Source of the DNA: Actinomyces gerencseriae DSM 6844
GTDB taxonomy: Bacteria > Actinomycetota > Actinomycetes > Actinomycetales > Actinomycetaceae
DNA: 64,000 bases
Reading direction: 5' to 3'
Assembly (NCBI RefSeq): GCF_000429265.1
Contig: NZ_KE386873.1
Location: 1-64,000, forward strand
The notes below the pieces were generated by a model, which saw nothing but the letters and a program-made list of their open reading frames with translations, did not search any database and was not told the origin of the DNA. Shown here piece after piece: positions 17,967 to 25,016 of the stretch. Within the stretch, counting starts at the first letter, position 1, and every line of letters begins with the position of its first letter. A program made the position numbers and the translations under genes.

Positions 17967-17976
17967 ACCGCCTCCT

Positions 17977-18130
17977 CCCGGCCGCCTGCGGGAACTCTAG
18001 CGGACCGGCGTCCCGGGGATCCTCGACCGCGAGGCGCCCGGCCCGGCCGCCCGCGGGAGCTCCGGGCCGACATGCTGTCCTGGGGACGTGCGGCGTGGAG
18101 GGCCCGGCCGCCCGCGGGACCTCCAGCGGA
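17977..18130. repeat. Three imperfect 28-bp repeats in PadR/RR intergenic gap
   Basis: The 312-nt divergent gap 17967-18278 contains three copies of a sequence starting CCCGGCCGCC and GCGGGA, at 17977-18004, 18042-18069 and 18103-18130. Copies 1 and 3 differ at 3 of 28 positions; copy 2 matches the others well for the first 22. The spacers are 37 and 33 nt. The rest of the gap holds the PadR promoter. Confidence 0.55.
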
Positions 18131-18205
18131 CCGGGCACTGGCACGGCGCCCATCCCGGCATGCGCGGCACAACACGCACGACGTACCACGTCGAACAAGT
18201 CATGC

Positions 18206-18241
18206 TAGACACAGTACGACTGTCGTAGTACGCTCGTCGTA
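18206..18241 (+). promoter_or_regulatory. PadR promoter with two overlapping operators
   Basis: TAGACA (18206-18211) and TACGCT (18229-18234) are spaced by 17 bp, a good promoter. A perfect 13-bp palindrome TACGAC-T-GTCGTA (18215-18227) fills the spacer. A second, imperfect site TACG-CTCGT-CGTA (18229-18241) covers the -10 box, 14 bp further on. Binding would block RNA polymerase directly. Autoregulation by PadR through two such sites is the likely arrangement. Confidence 0.75.
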
Positions 18242-18278
18242 AGCAACCCATCAGGAACCGACCCGAAAGGAGCACCGA

Positions 18279-18608
18279 GTGATCAGCGCCGACGCCATCC
18301 GCGGCTACGTCGATCTCATTGTGCTGACGCTCCTGCGCGACAGACCCTCGTACGCCTACGAGCTCGCCAAGACGATCACCGAGGTCTCGGCGGGCGAGTA
18401 CACGATCAAGCAGACCACCCTCTACTCCGCGCTCAAGCGCCTGGAGGCCGCCGGGCTCGCCTCCTCCTATGCGGACACCTCCGCCTCCGGCAAGCCCCGC
18501 ACGTACTACCGCCTCACCGACGGCGGCGCCTCCCACCTGGCGGACAAGCTCGCCGAGTGGGAGGACACCAAAACCCTCATCGACCGATTCGCACAAGGAC
18601 ACATCTGA
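18279..18608 (+). CDS. PadR-family transcriptional regulator
   Basis: A 109-aa single-domain PadR winged-helix regulator. VDLIVLTLLRDRPSYAYELA, TIKQTTLYSALKRLEAAGL and SGKPRTYYRLTDGG are the standard motifs. The GTG start at 18279 follows AAGGAG by six bases. PadR_s1 proteins repress nearby membrane or efflux genes and dissociate on binding small hydrophobic ligands. The stop overlaps the start of the next gene (TGATG), so the two are co-translated and presumably co-regulated from the palindromic promoter at 18206-18241. Confidence 0.92.
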   Translation: MISADAIRGYVDLIVLTLLRDRPSYAYELAKTITEVSAGEYTIKQTTLYSALKRLEAAGLASSYADTSASGKPRTYYRLTDGGASHLADKLAEWEDTKTLIDRFAQGHI

Positions 18609-19747
18609 TGGACACCATCGACACCTTCCTCGACGCCATGTTCGCCCCCTACCCCGCCACCCCTCGCCTCCTGGAGGCCAGGGGAGAGCTCCGCGCCATG
18701 ATGGAGGACGCCTACGCCGACGCCGTCGGGCGCGGCAAGACCCACAACGAGGCCGTCGGACAGGTCATCACCGACTTCGGCAACCTCGAGGAGCTCGCAC
18801 CCGCGCTGGGGATCCTCCCCGATATCCGCTCAGCCCGGACCGACGTCACGGACGCCGGAGCCTCCGGAGCCGCGGCAGGCTCCTCGGCCGCAACGGAGGC
18901 CGGGGCCGCACCGCTCCCGCAGCAGGAGGCCCCCGCCGGCTACCCCGTCGTCACCCTCCCCGACGCGCAGGCCCTCGCCGAGGCCCGACGCCGGACCGGC
19001 CGGCTGCTCAGCCGGGGCGTCGCCCTGTTCGTCCTGGCGCCCATCCCGCTGCTCACCGCGATCGGGCTGAACGGCGACGACGGAACGAACGCGTCCGGAC
19101 TCGGCGAGCAGCTGGCGATGCTCATCGGCCTGGCCCTGACCCTCGTCCTCGTCGCGATAGGCGTCCTCATCCTCATACAGCGCAACCGGTCCTTCGTGGG
19201 TCTGGAGCACCTGACCGATGGACGGTTCACGAGGAACCCGATCGTCTCCGCCTGGGCGGCCCGCCTGCGCGTGGAGAACGAGGGCCCCCGGTCGCGCGCG
19301 CTCATGATCGCCGTCGGGCTGTGGATCATCTCGGCCATCCCGACCGTGGCCGGCGGCATCCTCAGCGACCAGCCGGGCCACTCCCAGTACCCGCTCTTCG
19401 GCGTCTCCACCACCCTCGCGCTCGTCGCCACCGGCCTGTTCATCCTCCTGCCGACCACCTGGGCGTCCTCCACTCACGAGACCCTCACCGAGGAGGGCCA
19501 CTCGACCGGCGCCCCCGGGCAGTGGGATCAGTGGGACCGCTGGAGCCGGAAGGACTCGGAGAACCCCCTCGTCAACGCCATCGCCGCCATCTACTGGCCC
19601 CTGATCCTCGTGATCTTCCTGGCATGGGGATTCCTCGGCAACGGGTGGCACATCTGCTGGATCGTGTGGCCGATCGGCGGCATCCTCTTCGGCGCCGTCG
19701 CCTCCTTCATCAACGCCCTCTCCGCCGGCCGCCGGACCCAGCGCTGA
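18608..19747 (+). CDS. Permease-prefix / DUF1700-like membrane protein
   Basis: A 379-aa protein. The first 75 residues (DTFLDAMFAPYPATPRLLEA, then ELRAMMEDAYADAVGRGKTH and VITDFGNLEELA) match the permease prefix domain 1 / DUF1700-type module commonly encoded after PadR regulators. An Ala-rich linker follows, then two pairs of membrane helices (about 138-195 and 235-290) and a last pair near 325-370. It probably works as the membrane output of the PadR switch; the biochemical role is unknown. ATG 18608 overlaps the padR stop. Confidence 0.8.
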   Translation: MDTIDTFLDAMFAPYPATPRLLEARGELRAMMEDAYADAVGRGKTHNEAVGQVITDFGNLEELAPALGILPDIRSARTDVTDAGASGAAAGSSAATEAGAAPLPQQEAPAGYPVVTLPDAQALAEARRRTGRLLSRGVALFVLAPIPLLTAIGLNGDDGTNASGLGEQLAMLIGLALTLVLVAIGVLILIQRNRSFVGLEHLTDGRFTRNPIVSAWAARLRVENEGPRSRALMIAVGLWIISAIPTVAGGILSDQPGHSQYPLFGVSTTLALVATGLFILLPTTWASSTHETLTEEGHSTGAPGQWDQWDRWSRKDSENPLVNAIAAIYWPLILVIFLAWGFLGNGWHICWIVWPIGGILFGAVASFINALSAGRRTQR

Positions 19748-19779
19748 GGCCGGACCCGGCCGGCCCGCCCCCTCCCCCG

Positions 19780-19845
19780 CCGAGATCGGTTCAGTTCCGG
19801 CGCGAGATCGGTCGAGTTGCGCACCGAGATCGGTCGCACCCAGGA
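19780..19845 (+). repeat. 22-bp tandem repeat, three units (family C)
   Basis: The motif GAGATCGG recurs with AGATCGG starting at 19783, 19805 and 19827, an exact 22-bp period. The first unit is closest to the consensus, with GTTCAGTTCCG after the motif; the third is partial. The same unit forms arrays at 35776 and 50279. Here it lies between the 3' end of the DUF1700-like gene and the tRNA terminator. Confidence 0.75.
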
Positions 19846-19878
19846 GCAGCGGCCCCGCCGGCGTCCCGGGCAGAGCGA

Positions 19879-19909
19879 AGCCCTCGGAACCTTGTGAGTT
19901 CCGAGGGCT
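19879..19909 (-). terminator. Terminator of the tRNA operon
   Basis: AGCCCTCGGAAC (19879-19890) pairs perfectly with GTTCCGAGGGCT (19898-19909) around a 7-nt loop, just past the 3' end of tRNA-Phe. It is symmetrical and could also stop transcription arriving from 19747 on the plus strand. T tracts are short on both sides. Confidence 0.75.
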
Positions 19910-19916
19910 TTCGCGG

Positions 19917-19989
19917 TGGCTCCGACCGGCGTCGATCCGGTGACCTTTCGATTTTCAGTCGAACGCTCTACCAACTGAGCTACAGAGCC
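19917..19989 (-). tRNA. tRNA-Phe (GAA)
   Basis: Reads 5'-GGCTCTGTAGCTCAG... on the minus strand with a full cloverleaf: acceptor GGCTCTG/CGGAGCC, D loop AGTTGGTAGA, anticodon loop CTGAAAA with anticodon GAA, and T loop GGTTCGA-type (written here as GGATCGACGCC). The discriminator is A and CCA is not encoded. It is the last of three tRNA genes in the order Glu, Asp, Phe. Confidence 0.95.
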
Positions 19990-20035
19990 TCGGGATGGGA
20001 TCGGCCCGGTCTCAACAGACCGGACCGATCGTCCG

Positions 20036-20109
20036 CGACCTCGACGGGACTTGAACCCGCGACCTCCGCCGTGACAGGGCGGCGCGCTAACCAACTGCGC
20101 CACGAGGCC
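20036..20109 (-). tRNA. tRNA-Asp (GTC)
   Basis: Starts GGCCTCGTGGCGCAG on the minus strand. The acceptor pairs GGCCTCG with CGAGGTC (one G-U), the anticodon loop CTGTCAC carries GTC, and the T arm contains GGGTTCAAGTCCC. The discriminator is G, as expected for Asp. A short hairpin at about 20004-20024 separates it from tRNA-Phe. Confidence 0.95.
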
Positions 20110-20164
20110 TCGTTCGGCACGAAGCCATACTCTAACGAGATTGTCTTCCACTCGCACGAGCCAG

Positions 20165-20237
20165 TACCCCCAACGGGATTCGAACCCGTGCTACCGCCGT
20201 GAAAGGGCGGGGTCCTGGGCCGCTAGACGATGGGGGC
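20165..20237 (-). tRNA. tRNA-Glu (TTC)
   Basis: Starts GCCCCCATCGTCTAG on the minus strand. The anticodon loop CTTTCAC carries TTC, and the T arm is GGGTTCGAATCCC. The acceptor stem includes a terminal G-U as in other actinobacterial tRNA-Glu genes; the discriminator is A. It is the first gene of the Glu-Asp-Phe cluster. Confidence 0.95.
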
Positions 20238-20363
20238 CCACTGCCCTTGGCGTCGTCGCGCCTTGAACCGGGTAGAACAGTATGGGGCGGGACTCCCCCC
20301 GCGCAAATCTCTCAAGCGTGACCCTGCTCACCGCGGCGCCGGTGATATGAGAGGCTCCGCTCC

Positions 20364-20753
20364 ATGAGCCCGGTGCACCTGTCCGACGAGGAATTCGAGG
20401 CGGCCGTCGGCGACGCCCTGGACGCGATCCCCGAGGAGCTCGCCGCCCAGATGGACAACGTCGTCATCCTCGTCCGCGACGAGCCCGATCCCAACCTGCT
20501 CACCGGGGCCGACTACGATGAGAACGGCCTGCCGACCCTCCTGGGCCTGTACGACGGCGTCCCGCTCACCGAGCGCGACGACGGCTGGTCGATGGTCCTG
20601 CCCGATCGGATCCTGATCTTCAAGGGTCCGCTGGAGCGCTGGTGCCCGACCCGCGAGGAGCTGGTCGAGGAGATCGGGGTGACGGTCATCCACGAGGTCG
20701 CCCACCACTTCGGCATCGACGACGATCGCCTCCACGAGCTCGGGTGGGAGTAG
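20364..20753 (+). CDS. Minimal zincin-like metallopeptidase
   Basis: A 129-aa protein of the small zincin family once called DUF1025. VTVIHEVAHHFGIDDDRLHELGW carries the HExxH zinc motif (His110, Glu111, His114) with an Asp a few residues on as the likely third ligand. The region before it (LTGADYDENGLPTLLGLYDGVPLT and PDRILIFKGPLERWC) is the conserved family body. There is no signal peptide, so it should be cytoplasmic; substrates are unknown. ATG 20364 lacks a strong RBS. It faces away from the tRNA cluster. Confidence 0.85.
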   Translation: MSPVHLSDEEFEAAVGDALDAIPEELAAQMDNVVILVRDEPDPNLLTGADYDENGLPTLLGLYDGVPLTERDDGWSMVLPDRILIFKGPLERWCPTREELVEEIGVTVIHEVAHHFGIDDDRLHELGWE

Positions 20754-20870
20754 TCGGGAGCAGCAGGTGCGCGGACGCCGGCCGCGCCCGCGCTCGCGGG
20801 CCCCGCCCCGGCGCATCCCGTGGCGCGAGACGGAGGCGGCAGCGGAGAGAGGTGGAATAGGGTGCGGGCC

Positions 20871-22133
20871 ATGGACGACCACCTCTTCGCCGGTCCGCCG
20901 CCCCCCACCGCGCGCCGGATGGTGGGCCGGCGCCCCGTAGTCCTCGCCGGCCTGCTCGGAGCCGCGACCCTGGCCGGATGCTCCTCTCGGGGCTCGGAGC
21001 ACGGCTCGATCTCCACCGCGGGCCCCGCCACGACCGCCCCGGCGCCGACCGACCCGGCGCCGACGTCGAACGATCCGGAGCCCGAGGTCACCGATTCCCC
21101 GTCCTCGGGACCGCTGGAGGGATGGACCCTGGAGCAGAAGGTCGGCCAACTCCTCATGGTCGGCGCCGATACCTCGGGCCCCCAAATAGCCTCCATCGAC
21201 GCCGTGTCCACCCATCACGTCGGCAACGTCTTCATCTCCGGGCAGACCCGCGCCGGAGCCGAGCCCGTTCGCGGGGTCATCACCACCCTGACCGACCTGG
21301 TCGGCCCCGACGCCACCCACGACACCCCGTTGCTCGTGGCCACCGATCAGGAGGGGGGCCAGGTCCAGGTCCTGAACGGGACCGGCTTCTCCTCCCTCCC
21401 CTCCGCGTCCGAGCAGGCGACCATGTCCGCGGACGATCTTCTCACCAAGTCACGGGCATGGGGCCAGGAGCTCGCCGACGCCGGAGTGACCATGAACCTG
21501 GCTCCCGTGGCCGATCTCGTCGACGGCCCGAGCCCGTCGAGCAACGGTCCCATCGGCAAGTGGGAGCGCGAGTACGGGCACGACGCCGCCACCACGCTGG
21601 ACCACGCCACCGCCTTCGCCCGGGGGATGGAGGACGCCGGTCTCATCGCGACCTACAAGCACTTCCCGGGCCTGGGGCGCGTGACCGACAACACCGACAC
21701 CGTAGCCGGTGTCACGGACGCCGTCACGACGCGCTCCGGGGACCCGGCGGTCTCCGTCTTCGCCGACGCCATCACCGGCGGCGCCAAGGTCATCATGGTC
21801 TCCTCGGCGATCTACTCCCTCATCGACTCCTCGGCGCCGGCCGTGTTCTCATCCGTGGTCGTCACCGACATGCTGCGCGGCGACCTGGGCTTCAAGGGAG
21901 TCGTCATCACCGATGACGTCTCGACCGCGGTCCAGGTGCAGGATCGAACGCCCGCCCAACGGGCGGTCCAAGCCGTCAGAGCCGGATGCGACATCGTCCT
22001 GGCCTCGGCCGACGCCACCGTCGTCGCCGATATGGCGCGGGCGCTCGTCACCGAGGCGCAGAGCGACCCAGCCCTCGCCGAGCGGGTGGACGAGTCCGCC
22101 GCCCGCGTTCTCGCACTCAAGAACGGCTCCTGA
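20871..22133 (+). CDS. GH3-family N-acetylhexosaminidase-like lipoprotein
   Basis: A 420-aa exported lipoprotein. RRPVVLAGLLGAATLAGC gives a twin-Arg-containing signal and a lipobox with Cys37. The GH3 N-terminal domain shows LEQKVGQLLMVG, LVATDQEGGQVQVL, LAPVADL, YKHFPGLGRV and VVITDDVST, the last carrying the probable nucleophile Asp. NagZ-type enzymes have KHFPGHG followed by a DSH catalytic His; here it is KHFPGLG with DNTDT, so the usual general acid/base His is missing. This seems to be a known actinobacterial subtype. Its role is probably cell-wall or glycan turnover. A TAGGGT box seven bases before ATG 20871 suggests a leaderless message. Confidence 0.85.
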   Translation: MDDHLFAGPPPPTARRMVGRRPVVLAGLLGAATLAGCSSRGSEHGSISTAGPATTAPAPTDPAPTSNDPEPEVTDSPSSGPLEGWTLEQKVGQLLMVGADTSGPQIASIDAVSTHHVGNVFISGQTRAGAEPVRGVITTLTDLVGPDATHDTPLLVATDQEGGQVQVLNGTGFSSLPSASEQATMSADDLLTKSRAWGQELADAGVTMNLAPVADLVDGPSPSSNGPIGKWEREYGHDAATTLDHATAFARGMEDAGLIATYKHFPGLGRVTDNTDTVAGVTDAVTTRSGDPAVSVFADAITGGAKVIMVSSAIYSLIDSSAPAVFSSVVVTDMLRGDLGFKGVVITDDVSTAVQVQDRTPAQRAVQAVRAGCDIVLASADATVVADMARALVTEAQSDPALAERVDESAARVLALKNGS

Positions 22134-22282
22134 GGCCGGCCCCGCCCGAGGATCGGGGCGACGGACGACCGGATGCCGGTCCCGGGCGCGTCGACGCCGG
22201 TCCCAGGAGCGGGGCGGCGGGTTCCCGGGGCCGCCCGCCCGGGCGCTTCCCCGACGTCGGCCCCGGGCGCGGAACGGCGGGC

Positions 22283-24385
22283 TCACCTGTTGACCGTCGT
22301 GCCCTCCGAGGACCCCTTGGTGTCGATGTACTTGGCGAAGCAGTGATCGGCGTCGAACCCCTCGGCGCTGCACCAAGCGTTGGCCTCGTCGGCGCTGCCG
22401 TACGGAGTCGCGACGATCGTCACCCAGTACTGGCCACCGCTGTCGAAGACGGGCCATTCGTCGCTGTACAGAAGCTTGGCGTTGGAGTACTGCTGGCGCA
22501 GCTTGAGGAACTCCTGGAGCGTGGCGCGGTTGTCCCAGGTGATGCCGTCGGCGACCATCCCCGACTTCTTCGACGACAACTGCGGCACCCACTTGCCGGA
22601 GACGCCCTTCACCGAGGACTTGTCGTGATCGGCCTGCCAGCGCAGGGAATCCTTCGCCGCGGTCTCCTCCGAGGTGTTGTCCTTGCTCGTCGTGGCCGCC
22701 GTCACCGATGACGGTCTCGACGCGCCCGGGGTCACCGCGATCGGCGCGGAGCCGCGATCCGGTGTGCACGTCACGACGATGGTCGTGAGATCCATGTCAT
22801 CAGCCGTGCGATAGAAGTGGCCGCTTCCGAAGTGAAGCGTGAGCGTTGTCGCGGAGTCCGAGATCATCAGCGGAGAGCCGGAGAAATCGAAGTCCCCCGA
22901 GGCGACGACGGCGTCGGCCGGTCCGGTCCCGTCGGAGCGCGACGGTCCCCTCAGCTCGACGTGGTCGTCGGTTCCGCCCAGGACGTCGCCGCTGGGACAC
23001 GACGCGGTCACCTGCACCTCCACCTGGAGCTCCCCGTCCCCATTCCTGACGGAGGTCGGGGTGAAGTCCGGGGCGCTCCCGCACGCGGTCACGTAGTTCG
23101 TCGCCCCGGTGCTCGTGGGTTCGGCGGACGCCGACGCATCCTGCTTGCCATAGCGCGGCTTGTCCCGGTCGGCCCTATCGGAGCCGTTCACGGAGGTGGA
23201 ATCGCGATCGTTGAGATAACTCGTCACGTACCACCCGCCCACTCCGCCGACGATCAGCAGCACCAGGGCGACCAGAACGGCCACCGGCGCACGGGACCTC
23301 GAACGGCGGGGCTGCTCCGGACCCGGCTCGATCATCTGCCCCTGCACCGGCACGAGCGGGACGCCGGATCCGGACACGGCCCAGGGCGCGGTCCCCGCCG
23401 AGGGAACGGTCGGCGGCACCGCGGGCGGCGTGGCCCCCATCGGGAAGACCGGCCCGACCTGCGGCGCCCCGCCCACCGAGGGCCCTGCGGGTCCTGCGGG
23501 CACCGGGGCCGAGGGCGCCGAGGGCGCCAAGGGCATCGAGGGCATCGAGGGCATCATCGACGTTCCCGCGGCCGGGGCCGTCGAGGCAGCCGAGGCCGTA
23601 GACGCCGCCTCCGACTGCGATTCAGTCTCGGCTCCCGCGGACGCAGCCGCCGTCGGGGCCGCCGACGGCGCTGAAGGCGCTGAAGGCATGGTCTGCGTCT
23701 GCAATCGGTCAGAGCTCGAGGACGCCGCCCCCTCGGCCTCCTCGACTCCCTCCGCCCGAGGCTCAACGGCCGCCCGCACCTCAGCAGGTTCCTCATCCGC
23801 GGCGCCGTCGTCCTGAGACGCGGCCTCGTCCTGAGACGTGGCATCCTCGGCCCGCGACTCCTCGGCCCCGACCGGAGACTCCGCATCCTCCTGCCCCGCC
23901 CGCACCCCGGCAGGTTCCTCATCCGCGGCGCCGTCGTCCTGAGACGCGGCCTCAACCGTTCGGAGCGCCGACCCGCCGTGCGGCTCGTCGGGCTCCTGTG
24001 CCTCGGACATCTCCGCTGTCTCAGTCCCCTCCGCCGACGATTCGTGGGCAGCCTCCTGCGGCGCTCCCGACCGCGTCGTGCCGCCCCCATGCGAGTCGTC
24101 CTCCTCCCGCGACGCCTCGGGGTCCTGCGACTCCGCGTCGGCCCGCGCGTCGGTCGTCCGCGGCAGCACCGCGCCACGCGCCTCCAGCTCCGCGTGCACC
24201 GCCGGATCCGACAGCTTGGACAACCACACGAGCAGGTCGGGGTAGGACGAGGGATTGGAAGCCAGCGCGGCCCACAGGTCAGGTCTGCGCTCGGCGATGG
24301 CGGCCTGCAACGGGTAATCGTTCGTCTGAGCAGCGAGGGCCTCATCAGCCTGATCCGCCGCCCTGGCGAGCTGTTCAGGATCCAT
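22283..24385 (-). CDS. LRV-domain single-pass membrane protein
   Basis: A 700-aa protein. Residues 1-70 (DPEQLARAADQADEALAAQT, then AIAERRPDLWAALASNPSSY and LLVWLSKLSDPAV) form the leucine-rich-repeat-variant domain seen in many actinobacterial surface proteins. A long acidic, Ala/Pro-rich linker follows, containing two exact copies of EAASQDDGAADEEPA (44-bp identical DNA at 23784 and 23910, a 42-codon period). One membrane helix lies near 365-388, and a 310-residue extracellular C-terminal region contains paired Cys. ATG 24385 follows GGAAGG by eight bases. It may link cytoplasmic sensing to an outside domain, but the function is unknown. Confidence 0.8.
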   Translation of the reverse strand: MDPEQLARAADQADEALAAQTNDYPLQAAIAERRPDLWAALASNPSSYPDLLVWLSKLSDPAVHAELEARGAVLPRTTDARADAESQDPEASREEDDSHGGGTTRSGAPQEAAHESSAEGTETAEMSEAQEPDEPHGGSALRTVEAASQDDGAADEEPAGVRAGQEDAESPVGAEESRAEDATSQDEAASQDDGAADEEPAEVRAAVEPRAEGVEEAEGAASSSSDRLQTQTMPSAPSAPSAAPTAAASAGAETESQSEAASTASAASTAPAAGTSMMPSMPSMPLAPSAPSAPVPAGPAGPSVGGAPQVGPVFPMGATPPAVPPTVPSAGTAPWAVSGSGVPLVPVQGQMIEPGPEQPRRSRSRAPVAVLVALVLLIVGGVGGWYVTSYLNDRDSTSVNGSDRADRDKPRYGKQDASASAEPTSTGATNYVTACGSAPDFTPTSVRNGDGELQVEVQVTASCPSGDVLGGTDDHVELRGPSRSDGTGPADAVVASGDFDFSGSPLMISDSATTLTLHFGSGHFYRTADDMDLTTIVVTCTPDRGSAPIAVTPGASRPSSVTAATTSKDNTSEETAAKDSLRWQADHDKSSVKGVSGKWVPQLSSKKSGMVADGITWDNRATLQEFLKLRQQYSNAKLLYSDEWPVFDSGGQYWVTIVATPYGSADEANAWCSAEGFDADHCFAKYIDTKGSSEGTTVNR

Positions 24386-24590
24386 GTGGGAAACCTTCCA
24401 GGAGATCTCTAACACGCACTCTACAGCACGAGCCCGCGGCCCCCTCCACGGGTGCTCCGCCCGGATCACGCGTGGGACCCGAGACGCGCGGGTGGGGCTA
24501 GGACTGTGCGCACCCGCTGCAAGGCGAACAGGTCGGCCCCGAGACGGCGAGCGGGGTTTTGACGTATTCCTGCTCTGCTCTTCATGCACG

Positions 24591-24766
24591 GAGTCCTACG
24601 CGGTCGTACCCCTTCTCACGCGGTCGTACCCGAATGCGCCAGGTCGTACCTTAGAGGCTTCCCAACGTACGACCTGGCGCGGGAAGGTACGACCGCACGG
24701 CCCCGCGTACGACCGCACGGCCCCGCGTACGACCCGGCGCGAGAACGTACGACCGCGCCGCACCAC
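24591..24766. repeat. Bipartite 20-bp inverted repeat array A
   Basis: The 631-nt divergent gap 24386-25016 contains three octamers GGTCGTAC starting at 24602, 24622 and 24642, and five inverted octamers GTACGACC starting at 24667, 24687, 24707, 24727 and 24747. The period is exactly 20 bp on each side. Between the two arms is a 17-nt core (24650-24666, containing TTAGAGGCTTCCCAA). The same element, with the same 25-bp centre-to-arm step and a related core, occurs at 50586-50783. No gene is credible in the gap; apart from the array it holds only GC-rich DNA. Confidence 0.9.
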
Positions 24767-25016
24767 ACGCGCACGGGGCCCGAGCGACGGCGCGCTCCGC
24801 CCGGATGAGGAAGACGACCCGACGTATGACCACGCAGCGCCCGGGAGCCCCTCAGCCCCGCCACGCCCCACCTCGGCCCGAAGCCCGAGCGCCCCGCGCC
24901 CCCACTCCGTCACTCCGTACTCCCACTATTCCCACTCCACGCGCGGCACTTCTCACCCACCTCGCCGATACGACGCGCTGTCCCATCCCGGCGGGCTCCG
25001 ATAGCCTCGACGCATC

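Noticed and set aside
24384-25004. 206-aa frame across array A
   Set aside because: It simply reads through the repeats and has no homology-like features or RBS. The repeats explain it better than coding does.
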